Shown: positions 8,565-16,117 of the stretch, piece by piece
Position numbering within the stretch: the first letter of the stretch is position 1
Layout: each line of letters begins with the position of its first letter
DNA from: Candidatus Woesearchaeota archaeon
GTDB lineage: Archaea > Nanobdellota > Nanobdellia > Woesearchaeales > JAHWIC01
Direction: 5' to 3'
Length of the DNA: 45,048 nt
Assembly: GCA_019322485.1 (NCBI GenBank)
Contig: JAHWIK010000013.1
Span: 1 to 45,048 of the forward strand
Translations under genes and position numbers: made by a program
The notes under the pieces: generated by a model
Told to the model about the DNA's origin: nothing
What the model saw: the letters and a program-made list of their open reading frames with translations, nothing else
The model's database searches: none

Positions 8565-8855
8565 TTAGCTCATAAGAGCAAGCGCGTCCTTGCCAGTCAT
8601 ATCTTTAGTAATCCCGAGCTTTTTTGCCTCTCTACTTACAGCAACAAGCTTTGCATTAAGCATTCCCTCAAAATCCTTTACTCCTGTTACAATAGCTGCA
8701 ACATCCCCAACCTTGTTTGCAACATTAACATCAAAATATCCGCAGGCAAGGAATCCTTTCCTAGCCCTTATGATTAACGCCACTGTGTGGTTTGTTTTTA
8801 TGCTAACTCCTTCTGCTTCTTTGTCCAAAACCCTTACTTTCTTTAACTCTATCAT
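8565..8855 (-). CDS. DUF1805 (YunC-like) protein
   Basis: 96 residues matching the DUF1805 pattern: a short strand-rich protein with KTNHTVALIIRARKGFLACGYFDVNVANKVGDVAAIVTGVKDFEGMLN-type sequence around residues 21-70 and a short helical tail. The function of this family is not known. It overlaps the upstream Lrp-like gene by four bases (ATGA), so the two are translationally coupled in the branched-chain operon. A regulatory or ligand-sensing role is guesswork. Confidence 0.75.
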   Translation of the reverse strand: MIELKKVRVLDKEAEGVSIKTNHTVALIIRARKGFLACGYFDVNVANKVGDVAAIVTGVKDFEGMLNAKLVAVSREAKKLGITKDMTGKDALALMS

Positions 8856-9091
8856 TTGACATACTCCGCAACTATCATTGTCGATGATTCCTTTATTCCA
8901 TTCAAAGACCTTATTTTTTCTGTTAAAATCCTGTCCAGGTCTTCAAATCTCTGCAACCCAAGCCGGGCAATAACATCCCAGTCACCGTAAAGTTCGCTTA
9001 CCTCAGCAACTTCTTTGATTGAATCCAGGCTGGTTACAATTTCTCTCTCTGAACCAGCTTTTACCTTTAACAAAACATATGCTTTTACCAT
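8852..9091 (-). CDS. Stand-alone Lrp/AsnC ligand-binding (RAM) domain
   Basis: 79 residues, beginning MVKAYVLLKVKAGSEREIV and continuing with VAEVSELYGDWDVIARLGL and IRSLNGIKESSTMIV. This is the beta-alpha-beta-beta-alpha-beta RAM/ACT-like effector domain of Lrp/AsnC regulators, without the N-terminal helix-turn-helix. Stand-alone RAM proteins bind amino acids and form oligomeric rings. In this operon it is a plausible leucine or valine sensor, either on its own or partnering a full-length Lrp encoded elsewhere. It starts one base after the leuB stop and overlaps the DUF1805 gene by four bases. Confidence 0.85.
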   Translation of the reverse strand: MVKAYVLLKVKAGSEREIVTSLDSIKEVAEVSELYGDWDVIARLGLQRFEDLDRILTEKIRSLNGIKESSTMIVAEYVK

Positions 9092-9092
9092 T

Positions 9093-10226
9093 TTATTTAC
9101 CTTTTATCTTAGCTGCAACTGCATCTCCCATGTCAGATGTTGTGTTTTTGCCGCCTAAGTCTTTTGTTTTGACTTTACCTTCTTTTATTACAGCCTCTAT
9201 TGCATCAACAATCTGTTTTCCTGCCTTTTCTTCTCCAATCTCATCAAGCATCATTGCACCAGCCCATATTGTAGCCAGAGGATTTGCAACATTCATTCCT
9301 TTGTACTTAGGTGCAGAACCATGGATAGGCTCAAACATCGATATTCCATCTGGATTTATGTTTCCGCCTGGTGCTAGGCCTAAGCCGCCTTGTATCATTG
9401 CACCCAAATCAGTTATAATATCACCAAACATATTTGGTGTTGTGATTACCTTAAACCACTCTGGGTTTTTTACAAACCACATTGTGATTGCATCTACGAA
9501 CATAAATTCGTGCTTTATTTTTGGATAGCTCTTGCTGATTCTCTCTATGTTCTCTCTCCAGAAACCATAGATGTCAGACAAGACATTTGCTTTATCAACA
9601 AAGTAAGCTGTATCTGCTTTTTTCTTTTTAGCAAGCTCAAATCCGTATTTTATGACACGGTCAGCTCCTTCTTTGCTCATTACTCCTATTTGATATCCAA
9701 TCTCATCAGAGTCAACATCTATATCAAGGCCGAATTTGACATTGTAAAGTTCTCTATGTACCTCTAATTCCTGCTTATGTTTTCCTCGCTTTGCTCTATT
9801 TCCTATTCCGACATAGAAATCCTCAGTGTTTTCTCTAACGACTGTAAAGTCTATGTCTTTTGGAGTCTTGTCCTTTAATGGGCACCATGCTCCTTCAAGC
9901 AGTTTGATTGGCCTTAGGTTTACAAACTGGTCAAAATAGAATCTTGTTTTTAGTAAAATACCTTTCTCTAATACACCCGGCTTGCATCTTGGGTCACCTA
10001 ATGCCCCTAAATAGATAGATTTGCAGGTATCTTTGATTTCTTTAAGTGTATCTTCAGTAATTAACTCCTTTGTCTTAAGGTATTTTTCTGCACCATTATC
10101 GTATTCTACCCAGTCAATGTTAAAGTTGTTTTTTTCTGCAGCTGCCTCTATTGCTTTTACCCCTTCTGCAACTATCTCTGGGCCTATTCCATCTCCAGGT
10201 ATCTTGGCTATTTTGTAAGCTGTCAT
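9093..10226 (-). CDS. leuB: 3-isopropylmalate dehydrogenase
   Basis: 377 residues, isocitrate/isopropylmalate dehydrogenase family. It oxidises and decarboxylates 3-isopropylmalate with NAD+ in leucine synthesis. Features seen: IPGDGIGPEIV at the N-terminus, substrate-binding FDQFVNLRPIKLL, VVRENTEDFYVG, the active-site Lys/Asp region VDKANVLS, TPNMFGDIITDLGA and the nucleotide-site EPIHGSAPKYKG. Tartrate and homoisocitrate dehydrogenases share this fold; the position after leuC-leuD makes leuB the best call. A palindrome-rich 51-bp gap separates it from leuD. Confidence 0.9.
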   Translation of the reverse strand: MTAYKIAKIPGDGIGPEIVAEGVKAIEAAAEKNNFNIDWVEYDNGAEKYLKTKELITEDTLKEIKDTCKSIYLGALGDPRCKPGVLEKGILLKTRFYFDQFVNLRPIKLLEGAWCPLKDKTPKDIDFTVVRENTEDFYVGIGNRAKRGKHKQELEVHRELYNVKFGLDIDVDSDEIGYQIGVMSKEGADRVIKYGFELAKKKKADTAYFVDKANVLSDIYGFWRENIERISKSYPKIKHEFMFVDAITMWFVKNPEWFKVITTPNMFGDIITDLGAMIQGGLGLAPGGNINPDGISMFEPIHGSAPKYKGMNVANPLATIWAGAMMLDEIGEEKAGKQIVDAIEAVIKEGKVKTKDLGGKNTTSDMGDAVAAKIKGK

Positions 10227-10240
10227 TTTTTAATATGTCG

Positions 10241-10290
10241 GAAATGCTTCGCATTTCTGAGCATGCTCAAAAACCATTTAGTGGTTTTTG
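10241..10290. repeat. Palindrome cluster between leuD and leuB
   Basis: Three adjacent perfect palindromes: GAAATGC-TTC-GCATTTC (10241-10257), GAGCATGCTC (10259-10268) and CAAAAACCA-TTTAG-TGGTTTTTG (10268-10290). The last contains the leuD stop codon. Related CAAAAACCAC...TTTTTGAG hairpins occur at 35907-36043, so this may be a dispersed palindromic element or an mRNA processing or stability signal inside the operon. Confidence 0.65.
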
Positions 10291-10811
10291 ACATAGTTCA
10301 ATAAGCCTCCTGCTTTAATTATATCCAAAGCAAACTTAGGAAATGGTGTGAATTTAAATTCTTTATTGTTTGTTAAGTCTTTTATTGTTCCCTTTTCTAC
10401 ATCAATCTCTAATTCGTCCCCATCCTTAACATTTTTTGCAATATCTTTGCACTCAATAGCCAAAAAACCATTATTAATCGAATTTCTAAAAAAGATTCTT
10501 GCAAAACTATTGGCTATAACTGCTTTAATTCCAGCTCCTCTCAATGCCCAGACAGCATGCTCTCTACTTGAGCCGCAGCCAAAGTTCTCCCTTGAAACAA
10601 TGAAGTCTCCAGACTTTACTTTCTTTACAAAACCTGCATCAAGGTCTTCCATTGCATGCTGTGCAAGTTCCTTTTCATTGTCTGTATTCAAGTATCTAGC
10701 TGGAATGATTAAGTCTGTGTCAATATTATCTCTGTTGTATACGTGTGCTTTTCCTCTTAGAAAATTCTTCGAATTTTCTAACCCTTTCTCATTTTTATTC
10801 GAAAGTTTCAT
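10278..10811 (-). CDS. leuD: 3-isopropylmalate dehydratase, small subunit
   Basis: 177 residues. It pairs with LeuC to isomerise 2- to 3-isopropylmalate. The core begins at LRGKAHVYNRDNIDTDLIIPARYLN (from about residue 18), and FGCGSSREHAVWALRGAGIKAVIANSFARIFFRNSINNG is the swivel-domain signature. Residues 1-17 precede the family's normal start. Within them, residues GLENSKNFL are encoded by a perfect 11-bp hairpin, and no start codon lies after it, so I keep ATG 10811. This ATG overlaps the leuC stop (ATGA). The last codons and stop lie within another palindrome. Confidence 0.93.
   Translation of the reverse strand: MKLSNKNEKGLENSKNFLRGKAHVYNRDNIDTDLIIPARYLNTDNEKELAQHAMEDLDAGFVKKVKSGDFIVSRENFGCGSSREHAVWALRGAGIKAVIANSFARIFFRNSINNGFLAIECKDIAKNVKDGDELEIDVEKGTIKDLTNNKEFKFTPFPKFALDIIKAGGLLNYVKNH
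10757..10781. repeat. Perfect 11-bp hairpin inside the leuD coding start
   Basis: TTAGAAAATTC, loop TTC, GAATTTTCTAA. It lies in frame inside the N-terminal extension of LeuD, before the conserved domain. Its three-base loop and AT-rich stem resemble the hairpin at 10241-10257, which suggests an inserted palindromic element tolerated in the reading frame. Confidence 0.6.
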
Positions 10812-12079
10812 TTTACAAATCTCCTAGGATCAACTATCTTTCCTTCTATTGCACTAGCAGCAACTGTTGCAGGGCTAGCTAAGTAAACCTCTGACTTTGG
10901 ATGGCCCATTCTTCCAACAAAGTTTCTGTTTGTTGAGCTTATGCATTTCTCTCCTTCTGCAAGTATTCCCATATAGCCACCTAAGCATGCACCGCATGTT
11001 GGTGTTGATACAGTAGCTCCAAATTCCATGAAAATATCAAGTAATCCTTCTTTATTAGCTTGCTTCCATATTTCAGTTGTTGCTGGAACTACTATCATAC
11101 GAGTTCCTTTTGCAACTTTCTTTCCTTTCATAATTGAAGCAGCAATCCTTAAGTCTTCTATTCTGCCATTTGTGCAGCTTCCTAAGTAAGCCTGATCAAT
11201 CTTGATGTTCTTTTTCTCAGCTTCTTTTGCTGTTTTTCCGTTGCTTGGCAAGTGTGGAAATGCTACAATCGGCTCAAATTTCGAAGCATCATACTTTTTA
11301 ACATCACAATAAACAGCATCTTTGTCTGATACAACCACTTCAAACTTGTTTTTAGTCCTGGCTTTAACATAATCTACTGTTTTTTTGTCTGGATTGATTA
11401 CTCCTGTTTTCCCGCCAGCTTCTATTGCCATATTAGTTATTGTCATACGAGCTTCTACTGATAATGAATCAATTGTTGAGCCTGTGAATTCCATTGCCTT
11501 GTATAAAGCTCCATCTACTCCAATGTCTGATATAATTTTCAATATAATATCCTTTGAATAAACTCCTTTTGGAAGCTTTCCATTTATCTCGAACTTGATT
11601 GTTTCTGGCACTTTAAACCATAATTTACCAGTTGCTAAAGCAGCTGCTAAATCAGTTGAGCCAACACCTGTTGAAAATGCACCCAAAGCCCCATGAGTGC
11701 ATGTATGTGAATCACCGCAAATTATAGTTATGCCTGGCAATACATGGCCTTGCTCTGGCAATATTGCATGGCACACACCATGACAGCCAACTTCATAGTA
11801 ATTCTCTATCTTGTTTCTATTAACCCAGTCTCTAAGTCTTTTTGCAAGCTCTGCTGACTTAATGTCCTTATTAGGAACAAAATGATCTGGAGTTACAACT
11901 ATCTTTTTTGGATCAAAGACCTTTTTGATGCCTCTTTTATCCAGCATTGTTATTGCTGGAGGTGTTGTAACGTCGTGGCACATAATTACATCTATATCTG
12001 CATTAACTATTTCTCCAGGCTTTACAGTATCTTTGCCACTATGTTTTGCCAATATCTTTTCAGTTATTGTTTGCCCCAT
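10808..12079 (-). CDS. leuC: 3-isopropylmalate dehydratase, large subunit
   Basis: 423 residues, the archaeal-type LeuC length. It is an aconitase-superfamily [4Fe-4S] enzyme that works with LeuD. Signatures: MTEKILAKHSG-type start, CGDSHTCTHGALGAFSTGVGSTD, and cluster cysteines in YLGSCTNGRIEDLR and TPTCGACLGGYMG. It starts one base after the ilvN stop and overlaps leuD by four bases, so the three are co-translated. Homoaconitase is the main alternative; the leu operon context favours isopropylmalate. Confidence 0.95.
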   Translation of the reverse strand: MGQTITEKILAKHSGKDTVKPGEIVNADIDVIMCHDVTTPPAITMLDKRGIKKVFDPKKIVVTPDHFVPNKDIKSAELAKRLRDWVNRNKIENYYEVGCHGVCHAILPEQGHVLPGITIICGDSHTCTHGALGAFSTGVGSTDLAAALATGKLWFKVPETIKFEINGKLPKGVYSKDIILKIISDIGVDGALYKAMEFTGSTIDSLSVEARMTITNMAIEAGGKTGVINPDKKTVDYVKARTKNKFEVVVSDKDAVYCDVKKYDASKFEPIVAFPHLPSNGKTAKEAEKKNIKIDQAYLGSCTNGRIEDLRIAASIMKGKKVAKGTRMIVVPATTEIWKQANKEGLLDIFMEFGATVSTPTCGACLGGYMGILAEGEKCISSTNRNFVGRMGHPKSEVYLASPATVAASAIEGKIVDPRRFVK

Positions 12080-12080
12080 T

Positions 12081-12581
12081 TTAATTTCCGTTCTGAGTCC
12101 TTGAAACAGCAGTTACTCCTGTTCTGCTTATCTCTCTCACGCCAAAAGGCTTCATTAACTCAATAAATGAGTCTATTTTATCAGGAGTTCCTACAAGCTC
12201 TGCAGTAACATCCTTTTGTGTGATGTCTACTATCTTGGTCTTGTATATCTTTGTATAGCGTAGTATTTCTTCTTTTGCTTTTTTGTCAGGTAAATTCACC
12301 TTAAGCAGGCAAAGTTCTCTTATAATTGACTTGTCTGAAGGCATTTCCATTACCTTAATTGTATCAACCAGCTTATTGATTTGTTTCTCTACCTGCTCTA
12401 ATGTTGCATCATCACCAATAACAGTGATTACCATCTTTGAAATTCCCTTCTTTGTTGTTTTTCCAACTGTAATTGTATCTATGTTAAAGCCTCTTCTAGC
12501 AAACATTCCAGCTATTCTTGTTAAAACTCCTGGCTGGTCTTCAACAAGCATTGCGATTACGTGTTTTTGTTCTTTTGCCAT
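12081..12581 (-). CDS. ilvN: Acetolactate synthase, small regulatory subunit
   Basis: 166 residues from ATG 12581 (MAKEQKHVIAMLVEDQPGVLTRIAG). AGGTGAT immediately upstream makes 12581 or 12584 better starts than the GTG at 12590. An N-terminal ACT domain (about 6-80) is followed by a C-terminal small-subunit domain (ILRYTKIYKTKIVDITQKDV onward). It binds valine or another branched-chain amino acid and confers feedback control on IlvB. The gene follows the ilvB stop directly and abuts leuC. Confidence 0.93.
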   Translation of the reverse strand: MAKEQKHVIAMLVEDQPGVLTRIAGMFARRGFNIDTITVGKTTKKGISKMVITVIGDDATLEQVEKQINKLVDTIKVMEMPSDKSIIRELCLLKVNLPDKKAKEEILRYTKIYKTKIVDITQKDVTAELVGTPDKIDSFIELMKPFGVREISRTGVTAVSRTQNGN

Positions 12582-12590
12582 CATTATCAC

Positions 12591-14300
12591 CTAAAAAAAC
12601 TGCCCCTGTGCTTTTATGCATCCGCCAAATGCATCTTTTAAGTGGCCGCCTGGAGGCAGCATCGGCAGTATATTTGATTCCTGCTCAATATGCACATCAA
12701 TAACTGTTGTAACATCTGATTTAACTGACTCTTTTAGAGCAGGGCCTAGTTCAGAGGGTTTTGTAACCCTTAATCCTTTTAATCCATAAGCTTCTGCAAC
12801 CTTAATGAAGTCAGGCATTTTGCCTAGCCATACCTGCGAATAGCGTTTATGGAAAAATATCTCTAACCATTGACGTACCATTCCCAAATAAGAGTTGTTC
12901 ATAACAATAACATTTGTCTTAATGCCTTCTTCTTTTGCTGTACCAAGTTCTTGTATGTTCATCTGGAATGAACCATCACCGTCTATGCAAAAGACTTCAT
13001 TGTTTGGTTTAGCAACCTTTGCGCCTATTGCAGCTGGCAAACCAAAGCCCATTGTTCCTGCACCGCCTGAGCTAATGAAAGTTCTAGGCTTTGAGCGTTT
13101 GATATAATGCATTGAAAACATCTGATGCTGGCCAACTCCAGTTGTAACTATATCCTCTGGCTTTAGGACCTTATTCAGCTCGTCCATAACCATCTTTGGG
13201 TGTATTCCTTTTGATGGTTTGAATTTAACACACTTATCGCATGTTGCCCTAAGCTCTTTCATCCTTTTTGACCATTCATTTTCCTGGCTTTTCTTGATCA
13301 TTTTCTTTAAGGTAAGGATTAATGCCTTTATTGCGTTCTTTGCATCTCCAACTATAGGGATATCTATCTTAACATTCTTTCCTATCTCAGCTGGGTCTAT
13401 GTCGATATGGATAACCTTTGCATTCTCTGCGTATGTCTTTAGGTTTCCTGTGATTCTGTCAGAGAACCTGCAGCCTATTGCAATTATCAAATCTGCATGG
13501 ACTGATGCATAATTAGCTATTTTCCTTCCATGCATCCCAACATTACCAAGGCTTAGTGGATGCCTTTCATCAACAGCTCCCTTTCCCATCATTGTTGTAG
13601 CTGCAGGAATCCTCAATAATTCCAGTAATTCATTAATCTCTCCTGCTGCATTAGCTATTATAACCCCACCACCAACTAAAAGCAATGGGCGCTGGGCCTT
13701 TAGTATTGCCTCTGCTGCCCTCTTAATCTGCATAGGGTTTGGCTGCAGTGTTGGCTGGAATCCTTCTATCATAACTTCTTTTGGTAAGTCTCCCTCAATC
13801 TCACCAACCTGGGGGTCTTTTGGAAGGTCAATGTAAACAGGACCTGGTCTGCCTTCAAAAGCAATCTTATATGCCTTCATTATTGTCGGAACTACATCCT
13901 TAGGGCTTCTCATCTGGAAGTTATGCTTTGTTATAGGCAAGGTAACCCCCATCATATCTGTTTCCTGGAAAGCATCATTTCCAATCAGGCTAACTGGAAC
14001 CTGGCCGCCAAAAGCTATCATAGGAGACGAATCCATATAAGCATTCATTATTCCTGTAACTAGGTTAGTTGCTCCTGGCCCTGAGGTTGCTATGCAAACT
14101 CCAACCTTCCCTGATGCGCGAGCATAACCTTCTGCAGCATGGGCTGCCCCCTGTTCGTGCCTCACTAAAACATTCTTGATCTTTCCGTGATAATCCAGGA
14201 AAGCATCAAATAGCGGTATGACTGAGCCTCCTGGAAATCCGAATGTCATATCTGTTCCTTGTTTAAGCAAGGTTTTAACGATTGCTTCCGATCCTTTCAT
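12591..14300 (-). CDS. ilvB: Acetolactate synthase, large catalytic subunit
   Basis: 569 residues, ThDP-dependent. It condenses two pyruvates, or pyruvate and 2-oxobutyrate, as the first common step of Val/Leu/Ile synthesis. The catalytic Glu is in RHEQGAAHAAEGYARASG. The FAD/linker domain is in the middle (PLLLVGGGVIIANA), and the ThDP/Mg motif GDGSFQMNIQEL...NNSYLGM is C-terminal. It starts one base after the leuA stop and ends just before the ilvN ribosome site, the usual ilvBN pairing. Confidence 0.96.
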   Translation of the reverse strand: MKGSEAIVKTLLKQGTDMTFGFPGGSVIPLFDAFLDYHGKIKNVLVRHEQGAAHAAEGYARASGKVGVCIATSGPGATNLVTGIMNAYMDSSPMIAFGGQVPVSLIGNDAFQETDMMGVTLPITKHNFQMRSPKDVVPTIMKAYKIAFEGRPGPVYIDLPKDPQVGEIEGDLPKEVMIEGFQPTLQPNPMQIKRAAEAILKAQRPLLLVGGGVIIANAAGEINELLELLRIPAATTMMGKGAVDERHPLSLGNVGMHGRKIANYASVHADLIIAIGCRFSDRITGNLKTYAENAKVIHIDIDPAEIGKNVKIDIPIVGDAKNAIKALILTLKKMIKKSQENEWSKRMKELRATCDKCVKFKPSKGIHPKMVMDELNKVLKPEDIVTTGVGQHQMFSMHYIKRSKPRTFISSGGAGTMGFGLPAAIGAKVAKPNNEVFCIDGDGSFQMNIQELGTAKEEGIKTNVIVMNNSYLGMVRQWLEIFFHKRYSQVWLGKMPDFIKVAEAYGLKGLRVTKPSELGPALKESVKSDVTTVIDVHIEQESNILPMLPPGGHLKDAFGGCIKAQGQFF

Positions 14301-14301
14301 T

Positions 14302-15870
14302 TTACAAACTCTCCTGTTTTTTCTCTTTTATCTTCTTGAAACTTAAAGCTTTGTTTATTCCTTTTATTAAAGCTTCTGCTGAGGCCATTATTACGTCCTC
14401 GTTAACAGCTTCTGCTGAAAAAATATTGCCTTTTTTATCTTCAATCTTGATTGTTACATCTGCTAAAGCGTTTGTTCCGCCTGTGATTGCCTTAAGGTTG
14501 TATTCCTTTAATGTAACACCCGGGCCTATTATATTTCCTACAGCATGTGAAACGGCATCAACAGGCCCTACCCCTCTGCCTTTTCCAATTTTCTTTTTTC
14601 CGTTTATTATCAATGTGACAGTTGCTGTTGGTGTTGTTTTATTGCCTGTTTCAACCTTTACTTCATCCAAGACAACATCCTGCTCTTCTTCTGATAAAGT
14701 GCCTATTATATCATTAGCTATTGCGATTATGTCTTCCCTGACTACTTCTTTCTGCTTATCTGCAAGCTCTTTTATCTTCAACATGATTTGGTCCACTTGC
14801 TTTTTTGACAATTCATAGCCCATGTCCTTCAATACGCTCTCAACAGCATGCCTGCCAGAGTGCTTGCCTATTACCAAGCCTGTGCCTGTCCAGCCAACAT
14901 CCTCTGGCTTCATGATTTCATAGGTTGCCTTTGCTGAGATTACACCATGCTGGTGTATTCCAGCTTCATGGGCAAATGCATTAAGGCCAACAACTGCCTT
15001 ATTTCTTTGTACACTTAACCCTGTTAAGTCTGAAACCATTCTTGATGTTTTGTAAATCTCCTTTGTGTTGATTGTTGTTGTGAAGCTCTTGAAAAAGTCC
15101 TTTCTGGTCTTTAAGTTCATTATGACTTCCTCTAAGCTGCAGTTGCCTGCACGTTCACCAATTCCATTCACACAGCACTCTACTTGTGTTGCTCCATTTT
15201 GTATTCCTGCAAGTGAGTTTGCTACTGCTAAGCCTAAATCATTATGGCAATGAACACTTACTGTGATGTCTTTTGCTTCAGGAACCTTTTCAAACAAATA
15301 CTTTATTCTATAGCCGAATTCCTCTGGCTCTGCATAGCCAACTGTGTCAGGAATGTTTATTGTTGTTGCTCCTGCTTTGATTGCTGCTCTCACAACATCA
15401 CACATATAATCCAGCTCTGTTCTTGCAGCATCTTCAGGGCTGAACTGAATATCATCGCATTTTGATTTAGCGTGTCTTACCCCATCGACAATCATCTTTA
15501 TGACTTCTTCTTTTGATTTTCTTAGTTTCTTTTCTATGTGAATCTGCGATGTTGCAATAAAGGTGTGGATTCTTGGCTTTTTTGCATACCTTACTGCTTC
15601 CCAAGCACGGTCAATATCCTGCTTCATAACTCTAGCCAAACCGCATATGGTCGGTCCTTTTACCTGCTGGGCTATAAGCTTGACAGCCTCAAAGTCTCCT
15701 TCTGAGCTTATTGGGAAACCTGCTTCTATAATATCTACCCCCAGCCTTGCAAGCTGTTTAGCTATTATGAGCTTTTCCTGGATTGTCAAGGATGCGCCAG
15801 GTGATTGTTCGCCATCCCTCAATGTAGTGTCAAATATCTTAATCTTTGTTGGTTTTTTAATTGCAGTCAT
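14302..15870 (-). CDS. leuA: 2-isopropylmalate synthase
   Basis: 522 residues from ATG 15870 (MTAIKKPTKIKIFDTTLRDGEQSPGASL). It condenses 2-oxoisovalerate with acetyl-CoA, the committing step to leucine. The HMGL-like barrel has DTTLRDGEQ and the metal motif HCHNDLGLAVANS. The C-terminal LeuA dimer/allosteric domain (about 370-520) is the leucine feedback site. AAGGAG lies 9 nt before ATG 15870. An upstream in-frame ATG at 15942 has a perfect GAGGTG site and would add 24 polar, Lys/Gln-rich residues not typical of the family; this could be the true start or a second short regulatory ORF read in frame. First enzyme gene of the operon leuA-ilvB-ilvN-leuC-leuD-leuB-Lrp-like-DUF1805. Confidence 0.94.
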   Translation of the reverse strand: MTAIKKPTKIKIFDTTLRDGEQSPGASLTIQEKLIIAKQLARLGVDIIEAGFPISSEGDFEAVKLIAQQVKGPTICGLARVMKQDIDRAWEAVRYAKKPRIHTFIATSQIHIEKKLRKSKEEVIKMIVDGVRHAKSKCDDIQFSPEDAARTELDYMCDVVRAAIKAGATTINIPDTVGYAEPEEFGYRIKYLFEKVPEAKDITVSVHCHNDLGLAVANSLAGIQNGATQVECCVNGIGERAGNCSLEEVIMNLKTRKDFFKSFTTTINTKEIYKTSRMVSDLTGLSVQRNKAVVGLNAFAHEAGIHQHGVISAKATYEIMKPEDVGWTGTGLVIGKHSGRHAVESVLKDMGYELSKKQVDQIMLKIKELADKQKEVVREDIIAIANDIIGTLSEEEQDVVLDEVKVETGNKTTPTATVTLIINGKKKIGKGRGVGPVDAVSHAVGNIIGPGVTLKEYNLKAITGGTNALADVTIKIEDKKGNIFSAEAVNEDVIMASAEALIKGINKALSFKKIKEKKQESL

Positions 15871-15948
15871 TTTTTCTTTCTCCTTGTTTTGTTTTTTATA
15901 TTGTTTTTGGTTTTTTATGGATTTGTAAATAACATTTAACATTGAACA

Positions 15949-15975
15949 CCTCTAGCCATAAAAAATAACTAGGGG
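15949..15975 (-). promoter_or_regulatory. Leader hairpin that pairs with the ribosome site before the leuA frame
   Basis: On the minus strand CCCCTAG (15975-15969) can pair with CTAGAGG (15955-15949), with one mismatch. The 13-nt loop contains six consecutive U. The right arm includes the GAGGTG ribosome site of the ATG at 15942. The left arm starts one base after the stop codon of the Leu/Val leader ORF, so a ribosome terminating there would cover it. This looks like a translation-sensitive switch, or a U-tract termination point; which way it responds cannot be told from sequence. Confidence 0.45.
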
Positions 15976-15976
15976 C

Positions 15977-16054
15977 TTACAACAGCACCAGAACTAATAG
16001 AACTAAGACTAACAAAAGCAAATTCTTACTTCCAGCAATTGTTTGTCCTTTCAT
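15977..16054 (-). CDS. Leucine/valine-rich leader peptide of the leuA operon
   Basis: A 25-codon ORF that reads MKGQTIAGSKN and then 14 consecutive Leu or Val residues (10 Leu, 4 Val) before TAA. The Leu codons are mixed (TTG, CTT, TTA, CTA, CTG). The ATG lies about 4 nt after the start site predicted from the TATA box at 16081-16088, so it would be translated from a nearly leaderless mRNA. It precedes the leuA frame with its hairpin-covered ribosome site. Leader peptides rich in the regulated amino acid are known for bacterial leu and ilv attenuation. The alternative is a tiny membrane peptide. The ORF is certain as sequence; its regulatory role is inference. Confidence 0.6.
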   Translation of the reverse strand: MKGQTIAGSKNLLLLVLVLLVLVLL

Positions 16055-16080
16055 GATGTATTTTGGGATGTCTAGGTGGT

Positions 16081-16088
16081 ATATAAAT
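16081..16088 (-). promoter_or_regulatory. TATA box of the leuA operon
   Basis: Minus-strand ATTTATAT followed by ACC matches the archaeal TATA consensus. Its centre at about 16085 predicts a start near 16058, just before the leader-peptide ATG at 16054. No start site was mapped. Confidence 0.6.
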
Positions 16089-16117
16089 GTGTCGGTTTTT
16101 ATGGTCGAGAAGCAGGA

